DNA of 64,000 nt. Origin: CAWIJJ01 sp963836405. Lineage in GTDB: Bacteria > Acidobacteriota > Terriglobia > Bryobacterales > Bryobacteraceae. The stretch covers positions 124,001-188,000 of the forward strand of contig CAWIJL010000018.1 in the NCBI GenBank assembly GCA_963836405.1. Direction: 5' to 3'. A program made the position numbers and the translations under genes. The notes under the pieces were generated by a model. It saw only the letters and a program-made list of their open reading frames with translations. It made no database searches and was not told the origin of the DNA. Positions within the stretch are counted from its first letter, which is position 1, and each line of letters begins with the position of its first letter. Below are positions 1-10,071 of the stretch, piece by piece.

Positions 1-234
1 GAGGAAGTAAATAGAACCAGTCCACCACAAAGGCGGCTTCCAGCTTTCTCGACTGAGTGGTTGCGAGTCCTGACGCGCCGAGCAAGTAAGCATTACCAGG
101 CGCCGCGGTAACTGCACCGCATATCATCCGGCTCGCACCAACATTAACAGGAGGGGTTGGCGGCCGCCTTTTCTTGTCCTTGTGCCCACCCTCGTCCCCG
201 CAACTTCCGCTACACTGGAATTCGTTCACCCATT
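1..234. other. no recognisable gene
   Basis: No convincing reading frame or structural RNA is visible upstream of the first ABC-ATPase codon. The partner permease expected beside a Wzt-type ATPase is not here, so it probably lies to the left of the window. Confidence 0.4.
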
Positions 235-1558
235 GTGAAGGCCGTTGAATTTCAAGGTGTCTCCAAGAGCTACGCGATCTACGATTCGCCGGGCGACCGC
301 CTGAAAGAACTGTTGTCGCTCAACCGGCTGAAGCGGCACAGGGATTTCTGGGCGCTGCACGACGTGAGTTTCGACGTGGAACAGGGCGAAACCTTCTGCA
401 TCGTAGGGCGAAAACGGCTCGGGGAAGAGCACACTGCTTCAGATGGTGGCGGGAATCCTGCCTGCCACTTCGGGTTCGGTCGCGATTCACGGGCGCGTTT
501 CGGCGCTGCTCGAACTGGGAGCCGGTTTCAATCCGGAGTTTTCCGGACGCGACAACGTGTATCTCAACGGCACCATCCTGGGATTGACGACACGCCAGAT
601 CGAAGAGCGCTACCGGCAGATCGAAGAGTTTGCCGAGATCGGCGAGTTCATCGATCAACCCGTCAAGACTTACTCGAGCGGCATGGTGGTGAGGCTGGCC
701 TTCGCTGTGGCGATCAATGTGGACCCGGAAATTCTGTTAGTGGACGAAGCGCTGGCGGTGGGGGATATTTATTTCCGGCAGCGGTGCATGCGCAAGGTGC
801 ACGAACTGCGGCGGCAGGGAGTCACGATCCTTTTCGTATCGCACGCGGTGGCCGATGTGAAAGCGATCGGCGACCGGGTGATGTGGCTGGAGGGCGGGCG
901 CGTAATGGAGGTGGGCGAGCCGGAACGCGTGATCTCGAAATACCTGGCCGCGATGACCGCCAAGGACTCGCGCTACCGTATCGCGCAATCGGCGGGCGAG
1001 GTGCGCCAATCGCGCGGGCACACGGTACTAGCCCCGGAGATCGCGACCACGATTCCCAACATCGACCACCGGTACGGAGACAAGCGCGCCGAGGTGCTGG
1101 GCATCGCCATCCTCGATGCGGAAGGCGCGCCGCTGCACATGCTGGAATCGGCCGGCCGCATCGTGGTGCGCATCAGCGTGCGAGCCAACGACCACCTGGC
1201 CATGCCGATGGTGGGATTTATGCTGCGAAACCAGATCGGCATCGATTTTTCCGGAACGAACACGGCGGCCGAGGGATACGAGTTGCCGCCGATGGAACCC
1301 CTCGACGTTTACACGGTGGACTTTCACCTGGAGCTGCCGGAGCTGTACCCGGCGTCGTTTTCATTTTCGCCGGCGATCGCCGATGGCACGCTGATCGCTT
1401 ATCAAATGTGCGACTGGATCGATAATGCGGTGGCCCTTCAGATGGGCCGCTCCGAAGCGCAGATCTACGGTTACCTGCGGCTGCCGTGCCGTGTGGAAGT
1501 GAATGCGCGGCTGGGCGCCGGGGCGCGCGCGCCGGAGCTGGAGAATCGCGTTGGCTGA
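235..1558 (+). CDS. wzt: Wzt-type polysaccharide ABC transporter ATP-binding protein (one frameshift)
   Basis: ATPase of an O-antigen or capsule exporter that would drive export of a lipid-linked glycan across the inner membrane. The frame opens at GTG 235 (MKAVEFQGVSKSY) and continues, after one extra base in the Walker A region near 409-413, into the frame that ends at 1558. With that base removed the gene is 440 codons. Visible motifs are the restored Walker A GRNGSGKST, the signature YSSGM (about 671-685), Walker B ILLVDEALAVGD (about 733-768) and the switch histidine in FVSHA. About 170 residues follow the ATPase, the length and position of the Wzt C-terminal carbohydrate-recognition domain, which in known systems binds the modified end of the glycan. 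It overlaps the next gene by 8 bases. Family assignment is firm; whether the frameshift is real is not. Confidence 0.85.
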
Positions 1559-2789
1559 GTTCACCGGAGAACGGCTGATCCCGGGACAGGTGGACGTGGA
1601 TCTGCTGAACGAGCACATGGCTCGATACGCCTTTGCGTCGCGACTGGCACGGGGCAAGCGGGTGCTCGATGCCGGATGCGGCGCGGGGTATGGATCGGCG
1701 GAACTGGCACAGGCGGCGCTCTCGGTGGTGGGGCTGGATCGCGCCCCGGAAGCGCTCGAGTTCGCGAGCATGCACTACCGGGCGCCCAACCTGGATTTCG
1801 AGCAGGCGTCGTGCACGGCCATTCCCCACCCCGCCGCGAGCTTCGACCTGGTGGTTGCCTTCGAGGTGATCGAACACCTGGAGAACTGGCGCGGGCTGCT
1901 CGAAGAGGCTCGGCGCGTGTTGTGTCCGGGGGGCCAGTTGATCGTCTCCACACCCAACAAGCTGTACTACACCGAATCGCGCGGCGAGCACGGCGCGAAC
2001 CCGTTTCACGTTCACGAGTTTACGTTCGAGGAGTTCTGCGAGGAACTGCGGGCCGTGTTTCCGCACGTGTCGGTGTTTCTCGAAAACCACGTGGAAGGGG
2101 TGACGTTTCAACCGCACCACTTTGGCAATACGGTGGAAGCGCGGGTGGATGCGGGCGATCCCGCGCCCGACGATTCGCACTTCTTCGTCGCGGTCTGCGC
2201 GCACCGGCAGCAGATTGGAAATCCGACGTTCGTTTATGTGCCGCGTGTCGCCAACGTATTGCGCGAGCGCGAACGCCACATCGAACTGCTGGAGAGGGAA
2301 GTGGCGGTGAAAAGCGAGTGGCTGGAGAAGGCCGTCGCCGAGCAGGGCGCGTTGATGCGGCAGTTCGCCGAACAGGCGCAGGCGCTCGAACGGAGCAACC
2401 GGTGGGCCGACGGGCTCACCGTGGAACTCCGGCAGTGCGGAGAACGGATCGTGGAGCTTCAACAGGAGCAGGAGCGGGAACAGGAAGCCGCCCGGCGGAT
2501 GGCCGCGGCCTACGAGACCGACCTGGAGGAGAAAAGAAACTGGGCGTCTAAACTGGACGCAGAACTTCAGAAGCAGACAGCCGCACTGGCGAGGGCGGTG
2601 GACGTGCTGCACGAAACCGAGAAAGAACTGGAAGAGCGCACCGCATGGGCCGTTGCGCTCCAGGAGGAAGCCGCGGGATTGCGCGAGCAGATCAGCCGGA
2701 TCTCTCACCAGCTTGCGCTGGTGCGTGCGTCTCGATGGATGAAGCTCGGGCGGCGGGTCGGCCTGGGCCCGGTCCTGCCGCCGTCCTGA
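1551..2789 (+). CDS. SAM-dependent methyltransferase with long C-terminal coiled coil
   Basis: 412 residues from a TTG start at 1551 that overlaps the stop of the ABC ATPase. Residues 1-220 are a class I methyltransferase: motif I VLDAGCGAGYGSAELA (about 38-53), then FDLVVAFEVIEHL. From about residue 235 to 392 the protein is heptad-like and charged (LRERERHIELLEREV and similar), with no sugar-transferase motif. The end is short, basic and amphipathic (RWMKLGRRVGLG). Methyltransferase plus coiled coil beside a Wzt with a C-terminal domain resembles the WbdD arrangement, in which the coiled coil measures chain length and the catalytic domain caps the glycan. No kinase domain is visible here. 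This reading frame is intact while its neighbours are interrupted. Confidence 0.85.
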   Translation: MAEFTGERLIPGQVDVDLLNEHMARYAFASRLARGKRVLDAGCGAGYGSAELAQAALSVVGLDRAPEALEFASMHYRAPNLDFEQASCTAIPHPAASFDLVVAFEVIEHLENWRGLLEEARRVLCPGGQLIVSTPNKLYYTESRGEHGANPFHVHEFTFEEFCEELRAVFPHVSVFLENHVEGVTFQPHHFGNTVEARVDAGDPAPDDSHFFVAVCAHRQQIGNPTFVYVPRVANVLRERERHIELLEREVAVKSEWLEKAVAEQGALMRQFAEQAQALERSNRWADGLTVELRQCGERIVELQQEQEREQEAARRMAAAYETDLEEKRNWASKLDAELQKQTAALARAVDVLHETEKELEERTAWAVALQEEAAGLREQISRISHQLALVRASRWMKLGRRVGLGPVLPPS

Positions 2790-2790
2790 C

Positions 2791-3928
2791 ATGCAGTTTC
2801 TGAAGCGATTCCTGCGCGCTCTTCCGCTGCTGATTCTCTCTCCGGTGCTGGTGCCGCTCAGCCTGCTGGCGCTTGCGCTCACGGATCTCGCATGGAAGCT
2901 TTTCGGCGGCCGCAAGGCGCCCGCGTCGGAGCCGGCGCGGCACGATTCCGCCACCGTCGTGATTCCCAACTGGAACGGCCGCGACCTGCTCGAGAAATAC
3001 CTGCCGTCGATCGTGCAGGCGCTCTCCGGGAATCCGGCCAACGAGATCATCGTGGTGGACAACGGCTCCGACGACGGCAGCGCCGATTTCGTGCGGCACG
3101 CGTTTCCGGGGGTCAAGGTGCTGGCGCTGGCGCGAGAATCTGGGCTTCGGCGGCGGCTCCAACGCGGGCTTTCGCGCGGCGCGCAAACGACATCGTCGTG
3201 CTGCTCAACAGCGACATGCGCGTGGCCCCGGATTTTCTGGCGCCGCTGCTCGCAGGTTTTGACGGACCCGGACGTTTTCGCCGTGTCCTGCCAGATCTTC
3301 TTCAGCGATCCCGGACAAGCTTCGCGAAGAAACCGGGCTGACGCAGGGCTGGTGGCAGGAAGGAGGGCTGCGCGTGCGGCATCGAATGGACGAGGCGGTG
3401 ACGGACCTGTATCCGTGCTTCTACGGCGGCGGCGGCTCGTGCGCGTTCGACCGGCAGAAGTTTCTGGAACTGGGCGGCTTCGACGAGCTGCTGGAACCGT
3501 TTTACCTGGAAGACACCGACCTGGGCTTCTGGCCTGGAAACGCGGCTGGAAGGTGCTGTATCAGCCGCGCAGCGTGGTATATCACGAGCATCGCGGCACC
3601 ATCGGCAAACGTTTTACGAAGTACATCCAGTCCGTGCTCAAGAAGAATTTCCTGCTGTTCTGCTGGAAGAACATCCACGATTGGCCCCGGCTGCGTCTCG
3701 CATTTCTTCTTCACTTGGGCGGGCGCGGTGCTGGCGGTGATCTTCGGCGATGTCCCGCAGCGGCCGAACTTCGGGTCCTGTGGAAGCGCTTCCGGCAGCT
3801 TCCGCGCGCCGTGCGCTCGCGCTGGCGGGCCCGGACGCTGGCGCGCGGTCGACGATACCGAAGCGTTTCGCCGGCCGCTGGGCGGATACTTCCGGGACCG
3901 CTTCGCGGCCATGGAGACCGAAACCTGA
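2791..3928 (+). pseudogene. family 2 glycosyltransferase, interrupted by several +/-1 indels
   Basis: Starts at ATG 2791, one base after the previous stop. An N-terminal membrane segment (about residues 5-28) is followed by a GT2 domain: VVIPNWNGRDLLEKYLPSI, IIVVDNGSDDGSADF, LLNSDMRVAPDFL and EDTDLGF. To read it through, the frame must change near 3133 (+1), 3186 (+1), 3255 (+1), 3311 (+1), 3532 (-1), 3695 (+1), 3773 (-1) and 3842 (+1). The net change of +4 restores exactly 378 codons. No in-frame stop codon caused by a substitution appears in the restored frame, which argues for recent damage or sequence error. It probably transfers a sugar to the growing lipid-linked glycan. Acceptor and donor cannot be read from the sequence. 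Confidence 0.8.
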
Positions 3929-3939
3929 ACGGCTGCGGC

Positions 3940-5130
3940 GTGCTGTTCGTCTCGCCGTACCCGATCTGCCCGCCGGTACACGGCGGCGGCGTGTTCATGT
4001 ACCAGACGTTGCGCGAGCTTTCGAGGCTGGCCGAAGTCCACGTGGTGGAACTGCTGGATTGGCCGGAGCAGGAGCGGCCGCCAACGAGGAACTGCGCGAA
4101 TTCTGCGCTTCGGCGGAATGGCTGGTGCGGCCCGGCGGAGAGACGCCGAGGCGCCGGATCGATGCAGCCCCACGCCGTCCGCGAATTCGGCAACGGCGAC
4201 CTGGAATGGCTGATCCATCGGCAGATGTACTCTGCGCGGCATCGACGTGCTGCAACTCGAATACACGCCCATGGCGCAATACCGTGGCGAGTACCGGCAC
4301 ATCCCCTGCATCCTGTTCGAGCACGATGTCTATTTCCAGTCGATCGCGCGGGGCCTGGGCCGACATGGCGGGCGCAATGGACGAATCTGAAGGCGCGTGT
4401 GGAATATCTGCGCGCGCTGCGTTACGAACTGCGGGTGCTGCCGGCTTCGACCGGGTGCAGGTGTGCAGCCCGACAACCGCGATTACCTGCTGTCCTTTCT
4501 CCCCGAACTCGCGCCGCGGCTGGCGGACGGTCTGCGCGCCGGAATCGACACGCGAGGCTACGAGTTCCGCGATGCGGGCAGCGAGCCGTTCACCATGCTG
4601 TTCGTGGGCAGCTTCCGGCACGACCCGAACCGCGTGGCCATGGACTGGTTCGTGCACGAAGTGATGCCGCTGATTCTGGCGCGGAGCCGCGGGCGCGGCT
4701 GGTGGTGGCGGGCTCCGATCCTCCCCCGGTGCACGCGTATTCCCGATTTTGGCGGAGCGCTTCGAGATGCTCGGATACGTGGACGACGTGCGCGAGACCG
4801 CTGGTGCGCTATGCAGTGTTCGTGTGCCCGATTCTTAGCGGATCGGGCGTGCGGGTGAAACTGCTGGAGGCGTTCGCGGCGGGAATCCCGGTGGTCTCGA
4901 CGCGGGTGGGCGCGGAAGGGCTGGCGAATCAAGATGGCGAGATCTGCCGCGCTGGCCGATGACCCGGCGGGATTCGCCGAGCGCGTTGCTGGCGCTGTTC
5001 GAGGACGCCGAAGCGGCGGCAGCGCATGGCGGCGCGCGCGCGCGCGGAAGTGGAGGCGAACTGGGATATGGCGGCGATCACGCGCAAGCTGGTGGAGAGC
5101 TACCGCGGTCTGGTGGAGGCGCGAAGCTAG
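3940..5130 (+). pseudogene. family 4 glycosyltransferase, multiply frameshifted
   Basis: A GT-B glycosyltransferase of the group 1/family 4 type. The probable start is GTG 3940 (VLFVSPYPICPPVHGGG), 11 bases after the previous stop; the N-terminal glycine-rich loop and HGGG motif fit a nucleotide-sugar enzyme. Segments in three frames give FEHDVYFQSIARGLG, then MLFVGSFRHDPNRVAMDWF, then YAVFVCPILSGSGVRVKLLEAFAAGIPVVSTRVGAEG; the last is the donor-binding E-x7-E region. The C-terminal part runs to TAG 5128-5130. At least six frame changes are needed. As given it cannot make a full protein, but the conserved segments are well preserved. Confidence 0.75.
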
Positions 5131-5139
5131 GCGAGCGGG

Positions 5140-5666
5140 CTATCTTCCGCGGGAGGCGAGATCCTTCTTGAGCCGGCTGACGATTCGGTCGGCGATGCGG
5201 TCGAGATCTTCCGACGCGCGCCTTGGGCTGCTCGTACGTGGACCACAAGCACCTGGCTGGACTTCGGGTCCACCAGGAAGATCGTGCCCTTGCCGCGGCC
5301 GAATGGCGGAATTGAGCGGCGGGATTGTCGAGCTTGTTGTCGCGTGTCGGTGGTGAGCCTTGGGCCAGTCCGGCCTCGTCGTCCTTTTCGGGCTTGGCTT
5401 GCTCCGGCTTGGCGGGTTCGGGCGGCGGAAACAGCGCTGTCCAGCTGCGTCTCGAAGCGCCTCGCCGATGCGGTCGGAGAAGATGGCGTCGGCGTGCTTC
5501 GGGTCGGTGACCACCTGGAACACGTGGTCGTGGTGAGGCGGTTGGCGAGGTACTGGTCGAGGCCGCGCGCCATGGGCAGCATGTATACCGAGTGCACGCC
5601 GGAAAGGTCCGGCGGCGCAGCAGCAGCAGCGCCCGAACCGAGGAGAAGAAACAGAAGCCGCTTCAT
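5140..5666 (-). pseudogene. small secreted protein, unknown function, frameshifted
   Basis: Begins at ATG 5666 with a signal peptide (MKRLLFLLLGSGAAAAAPPD) and continues as VHSVYMLPMARGLDQYLANRL, then in another frame HVFQVVTDPKHADAIFSDRIGEAL, and ends ADRIVSRLKKDLASRGR at the stop 5140-5142. At least three frame changes are required. The pattern (a YxLPM..GLDQYLANRL motif, then VVTDP..AD) resembles a conserved periplasmic or outer-membrane protein that I associate with acidobacteria but cannot name. It lies on the opposite strand inside the glycosyltransferase run and is convergent with the upstream gene. Confidence 0.55.
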
Positions 5667-5722
5667 GGCTTCCATGATAACGAGACGCGCCGGCACAGGA
5701 AAAAGACGGTTCGGAAGGCTCG

Positions 5723-6400
5723 ATGTATAAGGGGCAGACGATCACGGTGATCATTCCCTGCCTGAACGAAGAGCAGGGCATCGAGCAGGTGCTGCGGGCG
5801 CATGCCGGAGTTCGTGGACGAAGTGATCGTGGTGGACAACGCCTCCACCGACCGGACGTCGGAAGTGGCCGCGGCATTGGGCGCGAAGGTGATTCGCGAA
5901 GATGTGCGCGGCTACGGGCGGAGCTACAAGCGCGGGTTCGCCGAGCGCCACCGGCGACATGATCGTGACGCTCGACGGCGACCACAGCTATCCCGGCGGA
6001 CGCGATCTCCTACCTGATCGAGGCGTTCCTGCACCTGGAGGTGGATTTCCTGAACGCGTCGCGCTTTCCGGTGCGCGACCGCGCGGCCATGAGCTTCAAG
6101 CACAAGTTCGGCAACCTGATCCTGTCGCTGGCCATGTCGGTGCTGTTCTTCCGCTGGGTGCGCGATTCGCAGTCGGGCATGTGGGTGTTCCGCCGCTCGA
6201 TTCTGAAAGACATGAAGCTGGAATCGGACGGCATGGCGTTTTCCGAGGAGATCAAGATCGAAGCGCTGCGCAATCCGCGGATCCGATTCGGCGAGATCTC
6301 GATCCTGTACTCGTCCCGGCTGGGCGAAATCAAGCTGAACCCGTGGCGGGACGGAGTTCAGAACCTGTGGTTTCTGCTGAAGAAGCGCTTCCTGCGATGA
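5723..6400 (+). pseudogene. DPM1-like family 2 glycosyltransferase, three +1 indels
   Basis: Starts at ATG 5723 (MYKGQTITVIIPCLNEEQGI). The GT2 fold is shown by VIIPCLNEEQGI, DEVIVVDNASTDRTSEVAA and VTLDGDHSYP, the pattern of dolichyl/undecaprenyl-phosphate sugar synthases and related transferases. Extra bases near 5799, 5946 and 5999 must be removed, giving 225 codons. From 6041 onward the frame is intact to the stop at 6398-6400. The last codons overlap the start of the next gene (ATGA). No hydrophobic C-terminal membrane domain is visible, so it may act on an activated sugar in the cytoplasm. Confidence 0.78.
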
Positions 6401-7369
6401 AGATCAGCGCCATCGTGCCGGTGTGGAACGGACGAGGCGCTGCTGGCCCGCCTGTTGGATAGCCTGGATGCGCAGACGCCTGCGCGCTTCAGAACTCCTG
6501 GCCGTGGACAACGGATCGACGGATGGCGCACCGGACCTGGCGCGGCGGCGGGGTGCGCGGGTGATTTCGATGGGACGGAACGCGGGCTTCGCGGCGGCCG
6601 TGAACCGCGGGATTCGCGAAGCGCGCGGGGACGCGGATTGCGGTGCTCAACAGCGACGTCGTGCTGGCTCCCGATTACCTCGGAACGGCTGGCCGCGAGC
6701 GAGGCTGGTTCGCCACCGGCAAGATCCTTTCCGATAGCGACCCGACGCGCATCGACGGGACCTTCGATCTCGTCTGCCGCGGCGGGACGGCTTGGCGGGC
6801 GGGCAACGGCAAGCTGGATGGGCCGTTATGGAACCAGCCTCGAACGATCTGGTCGGCGCCGTGGACGGCGGCGCTGTTCCGCGGCGGAGCTGTTTCAAAG
6901 AGCTGGGCTGCTCGAAGAGAGTTTCGGGTCGTACCTGGAAGACGTGGATTTCGGCTTGCGGTGCGCGCGGCTCAAAATGGCGGGCGAGTACGTGCCGGGA
7001 GCCGTCGCGCGGCACCGCGGCAACGCGGCATTGGGCCGCTGGCATCCGGAAATGGTGAGGCTCATGTCGCGCAACCAGGTGCTGCTGATTGCCAGACACT
7101 GGTCGGGCCGGATGATCCTCTCCACCGCGCGTAATACAGTTGCGGCGCATGGGCTATTCTTCCTGCTGGCGATCCGGCACGGCGCGGGAGGCGCGTGGCT
7201 GCGCGGCCGGATGCAGGGGTGGGCCATGTTCGGGCGGGCGCGGGGCAGTGGCTTCGATCCTGCGTTGCCGGAGCTCCTGCGCGAAAACGACCGGCTGATC
7301 CGCGAACTGCAATCCGCCAGCGGCTTCGACACGTTCTGGCGCGGGTACTTCCTGCTGGCCGGCCATTGA
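6397..7369 (+). pseudogene. family 2 glycosyltransferase, about six indels
   Basis: Starts at ATG 6397, overlapping the stop of the previous gene by four bases. After restoring frame near 6431, 6480, 6645, 6682, 6703 (a loss) and 6888, it reads as a 322-residue GT2 protein: LLAVDNGSTDGAPDLARR, GRNAGFAAAVNRGI, VLNSDVVLAPDYL, LEDVDFGLRCARLKMAGEY and a C-terminal hydrophobic stretch (TVAAHGLFFLLAI). Most changes are single inserted G or C residues at codon boundaries, and the net +4 gives a whole number of codons. The most similar proteins would be rhamnosyltransferase-like GT2 enzymes with the EDVDF motif. Confidence 0.78.
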
Positions 7370-7408
7370 CCCGCACGGCGAATTCAGACAAGATGGTGCC
7401 GGAATACC

Positions 7409-8992
7409 ATGCGCCTGCTGTTGTGCTATGTCGTCGCGTTGCCCTTGATGTCGCAGCCTTCCAGCATCGGGGGCCGTGTGATGCACGCGTTGAACGGGCA
7501 GCCGGTGGCCGAAGCCGAGCTGACGCTGGTCTCGTCCGGCGGGGCGGCGCGCCGGCGGACCGCAACCGCAGACGCGCAGGGACGGTTCAGCTTTGACGAT
7601 CTCGAACTGGGATCCTACACGCTGGCGTTCTGGAAGCGCGGCTTTGAGCCCGGATCGTACGGCGCACGCGCGCGTTATGCGCCTGGTCGAAGACTGGTGC
7701 TCGCGCGCGACCAGCACCTCGACCTCGCGCTACGCCTGACGCCTCTCGGCACAATCTCCGGCAAAGTGGTAGATCCCGACGGAGAGCCCGTGGCGCACGT
7801 GTCCATTCTGGCGACGCTCGTCGGGCCGTACGGCAACCTGGACCTCACCGACGAGGGCGGCGAAACCAACGCCCAAGGCGAATTTCACCTGCCCGATCTC
7901 CTGCAGGGCCGGTACTTCGTACGTGCGATACCGCCGCACTTGCAATCCGGCGATGAGTTTCTAATGCCCTCCTTTTATCCCTCGGATGCGGAAGCTTCCG
8001 TGCCGGTTACGGTCGCGGCGGGCCAGGCGTCGGAAGGTATCAAAGTCACGCTGCGCCGCACACGCGGCTTCCGGATCCGGGGGCGCGTGGAGTCCGCCGG
8101 CGTACCGTTATCGGGTGTGACGCTACTTCTCACCGAAGGCCGGAAAAACGGGTTTTCTACGACGCCGGCGATGCAGAAATTCTCCGAGCGCGCCGGTTCG
8201 GCACGGGCACTGCGGGATGACGGCTCGTTCGAACTGACGGGCGTGGAGCCGGGCAGTTATGAACTGGTCATCGCTCCTCCCGGGAAGCAGGCGGTCGCCG
8301 CGGTCACGGTCGTCGTCGCCGACAAAGATATCGATGGCGTCGTGCTGCGCGTCGAACCGGTGCGTGTGTCGGGGCGGGTCCGCATAGAGAAAGACAGCGT
8401 GGTTCCCGTTGGCTGCGGGCTGATGTTCAACCCCGTTGACCGCGATCTTATGGTGTCCACGTTTGGCGCCTCATCGGAATCTGACGGGCGGTTCACGGTG
8501 GAACGGATTTTGCCGGGGCGGTACTCATTGCAGATCGGATGCCGGTCGCAGGGTATCTATGTGAGTTCGGTGCATGTGGGCGGCGAATCGGGGTCGCGCG
8601 ACGTGGTTGACTCGCTTCTCGATATCCCCGCGGGGATGACTGAGCTATCGATGGAAGTCGTGTTCTCTGCGGATGCCGCGGCGGTCGCGGGAATCGTGCG
8701 GGATGGCGATGAGCCGGCTCGCAACCGCTGGGTAGTCCTGGTGCCCGAACCCGCGGGCCGCGAGCATGCCCTTCGCGTAAGGACCGTTTTCTCCGGCGAC
8801 GACGGGCGTTTCCTCCTGACCAATGTGCCGCCCGGAGATTTTCGTGTCTATGCCTGGGCGGAAGTGCTGCCGGGGTTCCTGCACATGGACCCCGCGTTCC
8901 TACAGCCCTTCGCGAATTTCGCTGTCAAGGTGAAAGCTTCGGGGGGCGAGCAGGAGCAGGTTGAGATTCACGTGACGCCGCCGTTGCGATGA
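7409..8992 (+). CDS. secreted protein with repeated carboxypeptidase-regulatory (CnaB-like) domains
   Basis: 527 residues from ATG 7409, intact. A short N-terminal hydrophobic signal (MRLLLCYVVALPLMSQ) is followed by about five beta-sandwich repeats typical of the CarboxypepD_reg/CnaB group: GGRVMHALNGQPVAEAELTL, then GTISGKVVDPDGEPVAHVSI, RIRGRVESAGVPLSGVTLLL, VSGRVRIEKDSVVP and VAGIVRDGDEPARNRWVVL. Each repeat ends in the F-x-L-x-x-(V/L)-x-P-G-x-Y pattern (for example FELTGVEPGSYELVI). No enzyme motif is visible. Such repeats usually serve as structural or adhesive modules at the cell surface. It stands between glycosyltransferase genes, with gaps of 39 and 93 bases, and may belong to the same surface programme. 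Confidence 0.8.
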   Translation: MRLLLCYVVALPLMSQPSSIGGRVMHALNGQPVAEAELTLVSSGGAARRRTATADAQGRFSFDDLELGSYTLAFWKRGFEPGSYGARARYAPGRRLVLARDQHLDLALRLTPLGTISGKVVDPDGEPVAHVSILATLVGPYGNLDLTDEGGETNAQGEFHLPDLLQGRYFVRAIPPHLQSGDEFLMPSFYPSDAEASVPVTVAAGQASEGIKVTLRRTRGFRIRGRVESAGVPLSGVTLLLTEGRKNGFSTTPAMQKFSERAGSARALRDDGSFELTGVEPGSYELVIAPPGKQAVAAVTVVVADKDIDGVVLRVEPVRVSGRVRIEKDSVVPVGCGLMFNPVDRDLMVSTFGASSESDGRFTVERILPGRYSLQIGCRSQGIYVSSVHVGGESGSRDVVDSLLDIPAGMTELSMEVVFSADAAAVAGIVRDGDEPARNRWVVLVPEPAGREHALRVRTVFSGDDGRFLLTNVPPGDFRVYAWAEVLPGFLHMDPAFLQPFANFAVKVKASGGEQEQVEIHVTPPLR

Positions 8993-9085
8993 GAACGCCG
9001 CGTTACACTGAAACTCGTGCAAACCGACGCGGCCGCCTTCTGGGGACTGTCATTTTTGCGCACCCCGGGTGAGACAAACTGACAC

Positions 9086-10012
9086 ATGTGTGAGGTCGGG
9101 ATCGCAATTGTTACCTACAATTCGGCACACGTGATCGAATCGTGCCTGAATGCAGCGGTGGCCACGGGTGCCGAAGTAATCGTCGTCGACAATGCCTCCG
9201 TTGATGGGACGGTGAATGCCGCTGCCCGTCGGAATGTGCGGCTCATCCCGAACCACTCGAATGTGGGTTTCGCGGCTGCGGTGAATCAGGCGTTTCGGGC
9301 GCTCGATAGGCCCTACATTCTGCTGCTCAATCCCGACGCGGTTATCGAGAGCGGTCTCGACGCCTTGCGTGAGGCGTGCGATTTACCCGGAGCCGCCGCG
9401 GCGGGGGGGTGTCTCCTGGATGTAAACCGACATCCGCAGCGCGGTTTCATGGTGCGCAACTTTCCCACCGCGGCGTCGCTTGTTTTGGAAGCTCTCTTGC
9501 TGAACCGCCTCTGGCCGAACAATCCGGTCAATCGTCGATATCGAGGTTTGTCGCTGGACTATTCGACACGAATGCGGGTGGAGCAGCCTGCGGGGGCGTT
9601 CCTGATGATTCGACGCGATGTGTGGCGCGAACTCGAGGGATTCGACGAGGGTTTCCGACCGCTCTGGTTTGAAGATGTGGACTTCTGCCGCCGGGCGGCT
9701 GATCGAGGATATAGCTTGTACTACGAGCCAAGGGCTGTCGCAAAACACACCGGCGCACACTCGATCTCAACTCTTACAATGGAGATGCGCAAGATTTATT
9801 GGTATTGTAATTTACTGAGATACTCAGCCAAGCACTTCGGTCCCGCAGCTTTTCGCGCGGTGTGTGCGGCTGTGATTTTGGGCGCCATGCCGCGGCTTCT
9901 TGCGGAATTGGCCGTGGAGCGAAGTCTCAAACCCCTGGCAGCATTCGGGACAGTCGTACAACTCGCAGGCCGGTGCCTGATCACCGGTTGGCGCGAGCAG
10001 AAGGTTGTTTAA
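9086..10012 (+). CDS. rhamnosyltransferase-like family 2 glycosyltransferase
   Basis: 308 residues, intact, ATG 9086. GT2 motifs in order: GIAIVTYNSAHVIESCL, EVIVVDNASVDGTVNAA, NVGFAAAVNQAF, ILLLNPDAVIESGL, PAGAFLMIRRDVWRELEGFDE and LWFEDVDFCRRAADRGY; the last contains the catalytic ED. These fit WbbL-type rhamnosyl or related transferases that extend a lipid-linked glycan on the cytoplasmic face. A weak C-terminal hydrophobic segment (FRAVCAAVILGAMPRLLAEL) may touch the membrane. It is one of two uninterrupted transferase-related genes in the cluster. Confidence 0.87.
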   Translation: MCEVGIAIVTYNSAHVIESCLNAAVATGAEVIVVDNASVDGTVNAAARRNVRLIPNHSNVGFAAAVNQAFRALDRPYILLLNPDAVIESGLDALREACDLPGAAAAGGCLLDVNRHPQRGFMVRNFPTAASLVLEALLLNRLWPNNPVNRRYRGLSLDYSTRMRVEQPAGAFLMIRRDVWRELEGFDEGFRPLWFEDVDFCRRAADRGYSLYYEPRAVAKHTGAHSISTLTMEMRKIYWYCNLLRYSAKHFGPAAFRAVCAAVILGAMPRLLAELAVERSLKPLAAFGTVVQLAGRCLITGWREQKVV

Positions 10013-10071
10013 TACCCTCGTATTCTTGATGTCGGTGTGTACGGAAGGTTCGGGCTTTCAGGTTCTTGTTC

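Noticed and set aside
1218..3116. A 632-codon open frame on the minus strand
   Set aside because: It lies across a well-supported ABC ATPase and methyltransferase; the sequence is Arg/His-rich with no motif. It is a shadow caused by high GC content.
3940..5130. Programmed frameshifting as an explanation for the glycosyltransferase interruptions
   Set aside because: The changes lack slippery heptamers or a common signal and occur many times per gene in both directions.
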